Source: UBA4720 sp038227135
GTDB taxonomy: Bacteria; Gemmatimonadota; Gemmatimonadetes; Gemmatimonadales; Gemmatimonadaceae
Assembly: GCA_038227135.1 (NCBI GenBank)
Contig: JBBRQC010000048.1
Span: 1-15,482 of the forward strand
DNA: 15,482 bases
Direction of reading: 5' to 3'
The position numbers and the translations under genes were made by a program. Positions 7,212-13,461 of the stretch are shown here, piece after piece. The first letter of the stretch is position 1. Each line of letters begins with the position of its first letter. The notes below the pieces were generated by a model. That model had not been told where the DNA came from. It saw only the letters and a list, made by a program, of their open reading frames with translations, and did not search any database.

Positions 7212-7963
7212 TCGAACTAAAAAGTCTGACCAAGAAATACGGCTCGTTCACAGCCGTTGATTCCATTGATCTCCGGGTACCCGAAGGCCAGCTGTTCGGT
7301 TTTTTGGGCCCCAACGGCGCGGGAAAGACGACGACCCTTCGCATGATCGCCGGAATTCTCCAGCCAACCGCGGGGAGCATCCGTCTGGGTGGAATCGATC
7401 TGGATGCCAACCCGCTGGCGGCGAAAGCGAAGCTTGGATTCATTCCCGACCGGCCCTTCATCTACGAGAAGCTGACCGGAGCGGAGTTCCTGCGCTTCGT
7501 CGCGGGGCTGTACGGACAGGATGGCGACAAGGTCGAGCACCGCGGCCGCGAGCTGATGGCGCTGTTCGATCTCGAGGAATGGGCAGATGAGCTGGTGGAG
7601 AGCTACAGCCACGGCATGCGTCAGAAGCTGATCATCTCGAGCGCGTTCATCCACCGGCCGGACGTAATCGTCGTGGACGAGCCCATGGTCGGCCTCGATC
7701 CGAAAGCCGCGCGAATTCTCAAGGATCTGTTCCGCGAGTACGTGCGTCGCGGCCATACAATCATGATGTCCACGCACACGCTCGAAGTCGCCGAAGCCCT
7801 CTGCGACCGGATCGCGATCATCCAGCACGGAAAGATTCGCGCTGTCGGAACCATCCAGGATCTGAGAGCAGAGGCGACGGGCGGGGGCGGGCTGGAGGAG
7901 ATCTTCCTCAGGCTCACCGGCGAGCGTGCGGCACGCGATGCCATGGAAGTGCTCGATGCCTAG
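7208..7963 (+). CDS. ABC transporter ATP-binding protein (CcmA/ABC-2 exporter type)
   Basis: 251 residues, a single nucleotide-binding domain. It has Walker A GPNGAGKTT (34-42), the signature YSHGMRQK (133-140, the SHGMRQ form typical of ABC-2 exporters rather than LSGGQ), Walker B VIVVDEP (153-159; Asp157, Glu158), D-loop GLDP (162-165) and H-loop His190 in MSTHTLEVAEA. The usual Q-loop glutamine is replaced by aspartate in GFIPDRPFIYEKLT (Asp81), a substitution known in some ABC-2 ATPases. The start is ATG 7208, sharing ATGA with the upstream stop; the frame is open further upstream but homology begins at MIELKSLTKKYG. Together with the downstream permease it would power export or a membrane-remodelling process. 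The substrate cannot be inferred. Confidence 0.93.
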   Translation: MIELKSLTKKYGSFTAVDSIDLRVPEGQLFGFLGPNGAGKTTTLRMIAGILQPTAGSIRLGGIDLDANPLAAKAKLGFIPDRPFIYEKLTGAEFLRFVAGLYGQDGDKVEHRGRELMALFDLEEWADELVESYSHGMRQKLIISSAFIHRPDVIVVDEPMVGLDPKAARILKDLFREYVRRGHTIMMSTHTLEVAEALCDRIAIIQHGKIRAVGTIQDLRAEATGGGGLEEIFLRLTGERAARDAMEVLDA

Positions 7964-9737
7964 TACTCCGGTACGAGCTGTGAGCGCGAGCACGCCGGTC
8001 AAGGTGAATGCATGGACTCACATGACCGCTGTGAGGGGCGTGTCGCCGGGGATCGTGAGCGATACGAGCCTGAATCACCTGCTGTCTCCCAAGTTCATCT
8101 CTGCCCGCGCCCGACCGCTCGGCAAGACCGAAAATCGTGCGGGCCGCCTGATTCTGTTTTTCCTTGTCGGGGGAGTCTTCTGGACATTCGTGTTCGGGAT
8201 GCTGTATCGGCTGCTGCGGTACTTCCGCGGGATTCCGGAGATCGGCGCACTGCTGGCCGGCAAGCTGCTGGCGGTGATGTTCGTGAGCCTGTTCGGAATT
8301 CTGATTCTCTCGAATGTCGTCACTGCGTTGTCGAGCTTCTTTCTCGCGAAGGATCTCGATCTGCTGGTCGCGGCCCCGGTTGACTGGCTCCGACTCTACG
8401 GCGCGAAACTCCTGGAGACGACGGCGCATTCGAGCTGGATGGTCGTGCTGATCGCGACACCCGTTCTCACAGCGTACGGAATCAGCTACCACGGCGGATT
8501 TCTTTATCCGCTGGTGGCGGTCGCATCGATGCTGCCGTTTCTGTTCATCCCAGCGGCGCTCGGCAGCGCGGTGACACTTCTGCTGGTGAACGTTTTTCCC
8601 GCGCGCAGAACACGGGACATCCTGGGTGTCATCGCGATTCTGGCCGCCGCGGGCGTTGTACTGCTGTTTCGGCTTGTCCGCCCGGAGAGGCTCGCGCGCC
8701 CGGAAGGATTCCGCTCGCTCGTCGAATTCATCGCGCTGCTCCGCGCGCCCACATCGTCGTGGATGCCGAGTGAGTGGGCAGCGCAGGGAATCATGGGGTG
8801 GCTGCGGGAGGATCCAGAGCTTCTGCCATTCTATATGTTGTGGTCGACTGCGGCCGTCGCCGTGGTGCTGGGTGCCCTGCTGCACCGGTTTCTCTACGCG
8901 CGGGGGTTCAGCAAGTCGCAGGAGAGTGGTCAGCGGTGGGTGCGGCAAGGAACATTCGGGCGACTCGTGGGAAGAATGCTGACTCCGTGGGGTGTGATGC
9001 GTCGCGAGCTGGTGCTGAAGGAAATGCGCCTCTTCTTCCGGGACACGACACAGTGGTCACAGCTGATTCTGTTGACGGTACTCGTCGTCGTCTACGTCTT
9101 CAACATCAAGTTCCTGCCGTTGCGGGGCGAAGGCGTCACCTTCTTCCTTCAGAATGTGATCCCGTTCGTGAACCTCATTCTCGCGGGGTTCGTTCTCGCC
9201 TCTATCGCAGCAAGATTCATTTTCCCGGGCATCAGTCTCGAGGGACGCACGCTATGGCTGTTGAGATCGAGCCCGCTGGAGATGGAACGGCTGCTGTGGT
9301 CCAAGTTCTGGGTCGGCACACTGCCACTCCTTGCGCTCGCCCTCGGACTCGTCTTCGCCACTGACGTCCTGCTCCAGGTGAGCGGATTCATGATGGCGGT
9401 GTCCATCTTCACGATCACTATGCTGACGTTCGCGATCGCGGGACTGGCGCTCGGATTCGGCGCGTTGTTTCCGAAGTTCAATACGGAGAATGCGGCGCAG
9501 ATCCCGACGTCATTCGGGGGACTGGTGCTGATGATGGCATCGGTCGCGCTCATCGGGGCTGTGATCGCCATCGAAGCAAGACCGGTTTATCAGTATGTCG
9601 GTGCACACCTGCTGCACTCGGAGCCCAGCATCGCGGGGCTGTGGGTGGGATTCGGAGGGTCAACGTTGATCTGTCTCGCGGTCACGTTCATCCCGATCCG
9701 GATCGCGGTGAAGCGAATGAAAGAGCTCGAGCGGTAG
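7956..9737 (+). CDS. Large multi-span ABC exporter permease (putative ABC exporter family)
   Basis: 593 residues with roughly 12 hydrophobic helices in two halves, split by a charged stretch at about 300-350 (SKSQESGQRW...MRRELVLKEMRLFFRD). This two-lobed layout with the KEMRLFFRD coupling-type segment matches the long putative ABC exporter permeases paired with CcmA-type ATPases. The chosen start is ATG 7956, which overlaps the ATPase gene by 8 bp and has GGAAG at 7945-7949 six bases upstream. The open frame extends to 7926, but those codons have no ribosome site. Residues 1-50 before the first helix are cytoplasmic and variable. One long polypeptide probably supplies both halves of the channel. 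It ends 4 bp before the stop of the convergent Clp_N gene. Confidence 0.88.
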   Translation: MPSTPVRAVSASTPVKVNAWTHMTAVRGVSPGIVSDTSLNHLLSPKFISARARPLGKTENRAGRLILFFLVGGVFWTFVFGMLYRLLRYFRGIPEIGALLAGKLLAVMFVSLFGILILSNVVTALSSFFLAKDLDLLVAAPVDWLRLYGAKLLETTAHSSWMVVLIATPVLTAYGISYHGGFLYPLVAVASMLPFLFIPAALGSAVTLLLVNVFPARRTRDILGVIAILAAAGVVLLFRLVRPERLARPEGFRSLVEFIALLRAPTSSWMPSEWAAQGIMGWLREDPELLPFYMLWSTAAVAVVLGALLHRFLYARGFSKSQESGQRWVRQGTFGRLVGRMLTPWGVMRRELVLKEMRLFFRDTTQWSQLILLTVLVVVYVFNIKFLPLRGEGVTFFLQNVIPFVNLILAGFVLASIAARFIFPGISLEGRTLWLLRSSPLEMERLLWSKFWVGTLPLLALALGLVFATDVLLQVSGFMMAVSIFTITMLTFAIAGLALGFGALFPKFNTENAAQIPTSFGGLVLMMASVALIGAVIAIEARPVYQYVGAHLLHSEPSIAGLWVGFGGSTLICLAVTFIPIRIAVKRMKELER

Positions 9738-9741
9738 CTCG

Positions 9742-10350
9742 CTACTCCCGCGACCTGTCGCGCAAAAATCCGATAGCCTCGTCTTTCGACGAAAATATCT
9801 TCTTCGCCATCGAGCCGTCGCCATAGTGCACCTCGACGGCGATGCTGAGGGGGACCTGGGTGTCGCTCTGCGACTCGGGGTCGTCGATCATCGCCGCCAC
9901 GGGCTCGCCCTGAAGGAGCCGGACTATCTCGCGCAACAGCTCGACCTCGGTCAGTCCCGCCGTCGTCATGGCCCGAGCGGCGATTCCCTGCTTCTCGCGG
10001 ATGAGGCCTAGCAGAAGGTGCTGGGTGCCGACGTAACCGTCGCCAAACTCGTGGGCCGCTGAGATCGCCTGGTCGAGCACGACTCTCGCCCGAGGCGTGT
10101 AAGGCAAATCGGGTGTTTGGATCTTGCCGGTCGGGCGCCCTTCGGTAAGCATCTGTTCGACGGCCAGCTGCAGGTCGATGGGCCTGACGTCGAGCTTCTC
10201 GAGAACGTCGACCACGAGCGAATCCTCCTCCGCCAGAAGACCGAGGAGAAGGTGCTCTGTACCTACGTGCTCATGGTTGCGGCGGCGGGCGTCTTCCCGC
10301 GCCTTGATGAGTGCGCCCCGCACTCTGGTATTGAAATCGTACCCGGCCAA
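9742..10350 (-). CDS. Clp_N-domain-only protein (no AAA+ motor)
   Basis: 202 residues. Two Clp_N repeats are visible: the first about 5-75 with NHEHVGTEHLLLGLL (25-39), the second about 80-150 with YTPRARVVLDQAISAAHEF and YVGTQHLLLGLI (106-117). This matches the substrate/adaptor-binding N-domain of ClpC, but the protein ends without any AAA+ module, Walker motif or ClpP-binding loop. A short tail (165-202) with IAVEVHYGDGSMAKKIF ends in a charged helix. Such stand-alone N-domains may act as adaptors or as decoys that compete for ClpC-type adaptors; that role is inferred. The start is TTG 10350, with a strong GGGGAGG four bases upstream that lies in a hairpin. It follows the 98-residue gene on the same strand by 54 bp, probably in one transcript. 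Confidence 0.88.
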   Translation of the reverse strand: MAGYDFNTRVRGALIKAREDARRRNHEHVGTEHLLLGLLAEEDSLVVDVLEKLDVRPIDLQLAVEQMLTEGRPTGKIQTPDLPYTPRARVVLDQAISAAHEFGDGYVGTQHLLLGLIREKQGIAARAMTTAGLTEVELLREIVRLLQGEPVAAMIDDPESQSDTQVPLSIAVEVHYGDGSMAKKIFSSKDEAIGFLRDRSRE

Positions 10351-10353
10351 TGA

Positions 10354-10382
10354 ACCTCCCCGAGAGGAGGTAAAATTCCTCC
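10354..10382 (-). promoter_or_regulatory. Leader with mutually exclusive hairpins covering the Clp_N gene ribosome binding site
   Basis: Read on the - strand, GGAGG (10382-10378), AATTTTA, CCTCC (10370-10366), TCTCGG and GGAGG (10359-10355) follow in order, then TTCA and the TTG start. The last GGAGG is the ribosome binding site. The central CCTCC can pair with it (ACCTCC/GGAGGT, six pairs, six-base loop), hiding the site, or with the upstream GGAGG (five pairs, seven-base loop), freeing it. The pairing is directly visible; a regulatory role is inference. Confidence 0.45.
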
Positions 10383-10404
10383 GCCCGTGACAGATCGCAA
10401 GGCT

Positions 10405-10701
10405 CTATCTGGTCGGCGCCTTCTCCACGCCCGATCCTGGTTTGGGCGGTGTCGTCCTGCGCGGCGCAACGACCTGAGCCGCCTTGAGAAGACCGAGCAG
10501 TTCCTTGTCGGGCATTCTACCCCAGTCCTGCGGAACCCTGGCCAGACGCCGGCGCTGGGTTTCGCTCTCGAAGCACAGCCAGCCTTCGGAGTAATCGCCG
10601 AGGTAGTCTTCGGCTGCCGTTTTCGGGTGGATGGACGATTCCGTCACCGGCCAGATCTTCCACTTCGTCCCGTTGTCGTCGACCACGTCGCGGACAGCCA
10701 T
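10405..10701 (-). CDS. Small protein of unknown function, 98 residues
   Basis: The family is not recognised. The protein is soluble-looking, with no signal peptide or membrane helix. It opens AVRDVVDDNGTKWKIWPVTES, has a middle section ending GWLCFESETQRRRLARVP, and a predicted helix DKELLGLLKAAQVV, followed by a Pro/Thr/Lys-rich tail. The WKIWPV and GWLCFE blocks suggest a small beta-rich fold. The start is ATG 10701, because GGAGGAG lies seven bases upstream (10708-10714 read leftward); the frame is open to 10845, but the extra residues are unlike the rest and reach into the promoter region of the TPR gene. A perfect inverted repeat overlaps the ribosome site. The Clp_N-only gene follows 54 bp downstream, so a functional link to protein quality control is possible but unproven. 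Confidence 0.78.
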   Translation of the reverse strand: MAVRDVVDDNGTKWKIWPVTESSIHPKTAAEDYLGDYSEGWLCFESETQRRRLARVPQDWGRMPDKELLGLLKAAQVVAPRRTTPPKPGSGVEKAPTR

Positions 10702-10712
10702 AAGTCGCTCCT

Positions 10713-10739
10713 CCGATTGGAGAAGCGTATTGCAATCGG
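10713..10739. promoter_or_regulatory. Perfect 7-bp inverted repeat overlapping the ribosome site of the 98-residue gene
   Basis: CCGATTG (10713-10719) and CAATCGG (10733-10739) are exact inverted copies separated by 13 bp. In the leftward transcript they would form a hairpin whose 3' arm includes the first two G residues of the GGAGGAG ribosome site. As DNA it could equally be an operator. Confidence 0.4.
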
Positions 10740-10827
10740 CGTGCTGGATTGGCTCGAATGCTCTCTTTGTGAGCAAACATTCTTTCCATTTTTTTCCGGC
10801 ACTATTAGCATTGTGCACGCGTAAAGG

Positions 10828-10844
10828 TGTACAGGTCCTATACA
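10828..10844. promoter_or_regulatory. 17-bp imperfect palindrome just before the TPR gene
   Basis: TGTACAGG-T-CCTATACA is symmetric in seven of eight position pairs about the T at 10836. It overlaps the only -10-like TATACA and ends one base before the GGAGA ribosome site, a typical place for a repressor operator. The binding protein is unknown. Confidence 0.4.
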
Positions 10845-10857
10845 TGGAGAATCCTCA

Positions 10858-12483
10858 GTGCCCCGCCTCGGCATCGCATTGTTCCTCGCTCTGTTTATCT
10901 CCTCGCCAGTGGCGTCGCAGCAGTCTCTGGCGGCGAGCCGTGATACCGTTCCCCTGTTCAGCAATCTTGGAACGCTCCATCACCAGGTGACCGCGAACCC
11001 GGTCGCGCAGCGCTACTTCGACCAGGGCTTGCGATTGATGTACGCGTTCAATCACGAGGAGGCGATCAACTCCTTCCGCGAGGGCCTGAGAAGGGACCCC
11101 AGATGCGCGATGTGCCATTGGGGCATCGCGATGGCGTTGGGACCGAACATCAATGCGCCGATGGACTCTGCGCTCGAGAATGAAGCATCTGCCGAGATCG
11201 CCGCAGCCGAAGAGCTCAGTCCGCGATTGACCGCCTCAGAACGTGACTACATTGAGGCGGCCAAGCTCCGGTATTCGGCATCTGCCGGTGCCAATAGGGC
11301 GGGGCTCGATTCTGCTTACGCCACCGCAATGCGGGATGTTGCAAAACGATATCCGAGGGATCCCGACGCCGCCGCGCTCTTCGCTGAATCGATGCTCGAC
11401 CTCAGCCCGTGGGATAACTGGACGCCAGCGGGCGAGGCGAAACCCGGAACGCAGGAGATCGTTGCAACGCTCGAGCGCGGGCTCGCGTTCGCGCCGAATC
11501 ATCCCGGCCTGTGCCATTTTTACATTCACACCGTCGAAGCGTCTTTCACTCCGCAGCGCGCCCTTCCCTGCGCTGAACGGCTCGGCGCCTTGATGCCCGG
11601 CGCCGGACATCTCGTACACATGCCGGCGCACATCTACCTCCGCGTCGGCCGCTACGCCGACGCGACGATGGCGAATGAGCACGCGGCACACACCGACGAA
11701 TTGTTCCTTGCCGATCGGCAGGCGAAGGGAGGCTACCCGTTATACTACGCCCACAATCTCGACTTCCTGCGCGCTGCAACGATGATGGAAGGAAGAAGCG
11801 CGGAGGCGATCAAAGCCGCGCACGATCTCGTGTCAAGGATTCCAGCCGATATGCTGCTGGCCAACCCATCGCTCGAGTTGTTTGCAACCGCTCACCTCGG
11901 TACGCTCGCACGGTTCGGAAAGTGGAGTGAAATATTGGCCGAGCCGGCACCAGCGCAGAGACTCCGTTACGTACGGGGAGCCTGGCATTACGCGCGCGGG
12001 CTTGCCTTGGCGGGCACGGGTCGGTTTGCTGAGGCCGTAGCGGAAAGTGACAGCGTGGCAGCCGCGGAGACGGCTCTTCCAGCCGGCTTCGCCCTCGGAT
12101 TTCACAGCGGCAAGTCGCTCCTCGCTATCGCGCACCACACGCTGCTCGGAGAAATCGCGCTGCGTCAGGGGCGCGCAGCGGATGCCGTTCCACACCTCGA
12201 GGAAGCAGTGAAGCTCCAGGACGCGCTTCGCTACGACGAGCCTGCGCCGTGGTACTATCCGGTACGCGAGTCGCTTGGCGCCGCTCTTCTGGCCGCCGGG
12301 CGAGCAGGCGACGCGGAGCGTGTCTTCGCCGAGGATCTTCGCCGGAATCCCGACAACGGCTGGTCGTTGTATGGTCTGGCAGCGAGCCTCAAGGCGCAGG
12401 GACGCGATGATTCAGATGCGCGGCGGCGGTTTGCCGCAGCCTGGGCTAGGTCGGACGTGAAGCTGACGTCGTCTCGCTTCTGA
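10858..12483 (+). CDS. Exported tetratricopeptide-repeat protein with a CxxCH motif
   Basis: 541 residues. A signal peptide (about 1-20, cleavage near VAS-QQ) predicts periplasmic location. The body is helical-repeat: YFDQGLRLMYAFNHEEAINSF (54-73) is a TPR-like unit, and further repeats with A/G/Y/F/A/P spacing occur through about residue 525 (for example GAALLAAGRAGDAERVFAEDL). A conserved-looking core has DPRCAMCHWGIAMALGPNIN (80-99) and histidine-rich GLCHFYIHTVEAS (217-229) and HLVHMPAHIYLRVGRY (251-266). Proteins of this type occur widely in bacteria without a settled function. CAMCH (83-87) fits a CxxCH heme c site, but in relatives the last residue seems often to be another aromatic, so heme binding is only a possibility. 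The start is GTG 10858 with GGAGA seven bases upstream. Confidence 0.85.
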   Translation: MPRLGIALFLALFISSPVASQQSLAASRDTVPLFSNLGTLHHQVTANPVAQRYFDQGLRLMYAFNHEEAINSFREGLRRDPRCAMCHWGIAMALGPNINAPMDSALENEASAEIAAAEELSPRLTASERDYIEAAKLRYSASAGANRAGLDSAYATAMRDVAKRYPRDPDAAALFAESMLDLSPWDNWTPAGEAKPGTQEIVATLERGLAFAPNHPGLCHFYIHTVEASFTPQRALPCAERLGALMPGAGHLVHMPAHIYLRVGRYADATMANEHAAHTDELFLADRQAKGGYPLYYAHNLDFLRAATMMEGRSAEAIKAAHDLVSRIPADMLLANPSLELFATAHLGTLARFGKWSEILAEPAPAQRLRYVRGAWHYARGLALAGTGRFAEAVAESDSVAAAETALPAGFALGFHSGKSLLAIAHHTLLGEIALRQGRAADAVPHLEEAVKLQDALRYDEPAPWYYPVRESLGAALLAAGRAGDAERVFAEDLRRNPDNGWSLYGLAASLKAQGRDDSDARRRFAAAWARSDVKLTSSRF

Positions 12484-12490
12484 GAATCCG

Positions 12491-12823
12491 CTAGCTGATT
12501 AGAGCGGCGCCGCAGTTCGAGCAGAACTCAGCGTCCCCCTCCGGGCGGGGGCCACACTTCTCGCAGACCGGCGCGCTGCCCGCGCGCATCACCGCGAGCG
12601 CCTGTTCGGTGTAGCGTGCCTTGAGTGGCTCGTAATCCGAGTCCGAGATCTTACCGGTTTCGCGGTCGAACTCCAGCTCGCGGAGCGCATCGACAGCAAC
12701 GGTGGAGCGCTGTTTTCTGACGGCAGTTCGCTGCGCTACCGAAATGTCGGCGCGAAGGAGCGGGTAGAGCACGAAGCAGAGCGATGCGACCGCGAGCGCG
12801 GTACCGATCAGAAGTGCGGTCAT
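12491..12823 (-). CDS. Short CcmI-like membrane protein with C-terminal zinc ribbon
   Basis: 110 residues. One transmembrane helix (about 4-23) is followed by a basic linker and DALRELEFDRETGKISDSDYEPLKARY (about 45-71), the helix-hairpin that follows the membrane anchor in CcmI, the apocytochrome chaperone of System I maturation. Instead of a periplasmic TPR domain, the protein ends in a double CxxC (Cys87, Cys90, Cys101, Cys104) consistent with a zinc ribbon. Start ATG 12823 overlaps the ccmH stop as ATGA, so the two are translationally coupled, which supports a role in cytochrome c maturation. The stop lies 7 bp from the convergent TPR gene. The ccmI relationship rests on the anchor region and position; exact orthology is uncertain. 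Confidence 0.75.
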   Translation of the reverse strand: MTALLIGTALAVASLCFVLYPLLRADISVAQRTAVRKQRSTVAVDALRELEFDRETGKISDSDYEPLKARYTEQALAVMRAGSAPVCEKCGPRPEGDAEFCSNCGAALIS

Positions 12824-13461
12824 CCGTCTTTTCTTATCGCCGCGTCGAGAGCAGCGAGCTCTCCTTCCGTCGCGTCAACGTGCGAATGGGGAACGACCGC
12901 TCCCGCAGGGGTCCGCGATTTCCAACGTCGCAACAACGCGGCTACGCCAATAGCGCCGGCTCCGAGTGCGACGAACGGCATGGTATAACCGACCAGATTG
13001 AATCCGCTTTTCACCGGCGCCATGAGAACCTTTTCACCATACACAGCCTTGAACGCAGCTAGAATGTCCTGGGCGCCGTGCCCGCCGCTGACGAGACCCA
13101 TCACGTCGCTGTGCATCGCCGGCGACACGCTACAGGCGAAGTCGGTCGTGCGGCAGGTGTACACGTCGAGATTGCATCCGCACTGGCAGTGGATCTGGTG
13201 CTCGAGATCGTCGCGTTGCGCAGAGGTCATGGACGGCTGCGCATTCGGCTTCGGCGCGAGCGTCACAGATTTGTAGACCGCGTTGGCCTCGGCCATCGGG
13301 CCGTTGAACGTCTGCACTGCCGCCTGGGCAGCCTGGATGCGCCGCGGCAATGCGGCCGCCACCAATCCAAACGCGGGAACGGCGAGCAGGAAGCCACGCC
13401 GGGTCATCAGCGATTGAGCGCGGTCGGAGGTTTGCCGAGTCATGGGTTCTTCGCGCCCCAT
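12820..13461 (-). CDS. ccmH: CcmH/NrfF-type cytochrome c maturation protein, cysteine-rich variant with Tat-like signal
   Basis: 213 residues. CcmH-type proteins reduce and hold apocytochrome CxxCH thiols for heme attachment outside the inner membrane. The N-terminus carries a twin-arginine motif TRRGFLL (20-26) and hydrophobic stretch. The core has HQIHCQCGCNLDVYTC (88-103) with Cys92, Cys94, Cys96 and Cys103, then Cys110, in place of the classical LRCxxC. After it come the family's helical segment ending YGEKVLMAPVKSGFNLVGY (141-159) and one membrane helix (about 156-177). Start ATG 13461 overlaps the ccmF stop by one base (TGATG); GTG 13464 and ATG 13443 are alternatives, and all keep the Tat motif. 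The context (ccmF upstream, ccmI-like downstream) makes the assignment firm despite the unusual cysteines. Confidence 0.87.
   Translation of the reverse strand: MGREEPMTRQTSDRAQSLMTRRGFLLAVPAFGLVAAALPRRIQAAQAAVQTFNGPMAEANAVYKSVTLAPKPNAQPSMTSAQRDDLEHQIHCQCGCNLDVYTCRTTDFACSVSPAMHSDVMGLVSGGHGAQDILAAFKAVYGEKVLMAPVKSGFNLVGYTMPFVALGAGAIGVAALLRRWKSRTPAGAVVPHSHVDATEGELAALDAAIRKDG

Larger units (their letters stand above)
10702..10857. promoter_or_regulatory. Divergent intergenic region between the 98-residue gene and the TPR gene
   Basis: This 156-bp spacer separates two divergently read genes and should contain both promoters. It includes a relatively AT-rich pyrimidine stretch (about 10775-10800). 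A TATACA at 10839-10844 resembles a -10 box for the TPR gene, but no matching -35 is evident. Promoter locations are inferred from arrangement only. Confidence 0.4.

Noticed and set aside
7926..7955. Upstream GTG start for the ABC permease
   Set aside because: There is no ribosome site before 7926, whereas GGAAG stands six bases before ATG 7956.
10766..10782. TTGTGAGCAAACATT as a CRP-type site
   Set aside because: Only the TGTGA half is present; the second half does not match TCACA.
10702..10845. Longer version of the 98-residue protein starting near 10845
   Set aside because: The strong GGAGGAG is placed for ATG 10701, and the added residues look like translated intergenic sequence.
12488..12507. 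CCGCT/AGCGG hairpin at the TPR/ccmI-like junction as a terminator
   Set aside because: It has only five pairs, a ten-base loop and no T-run, and it overlaps the coding end of the ccmI-like gene.
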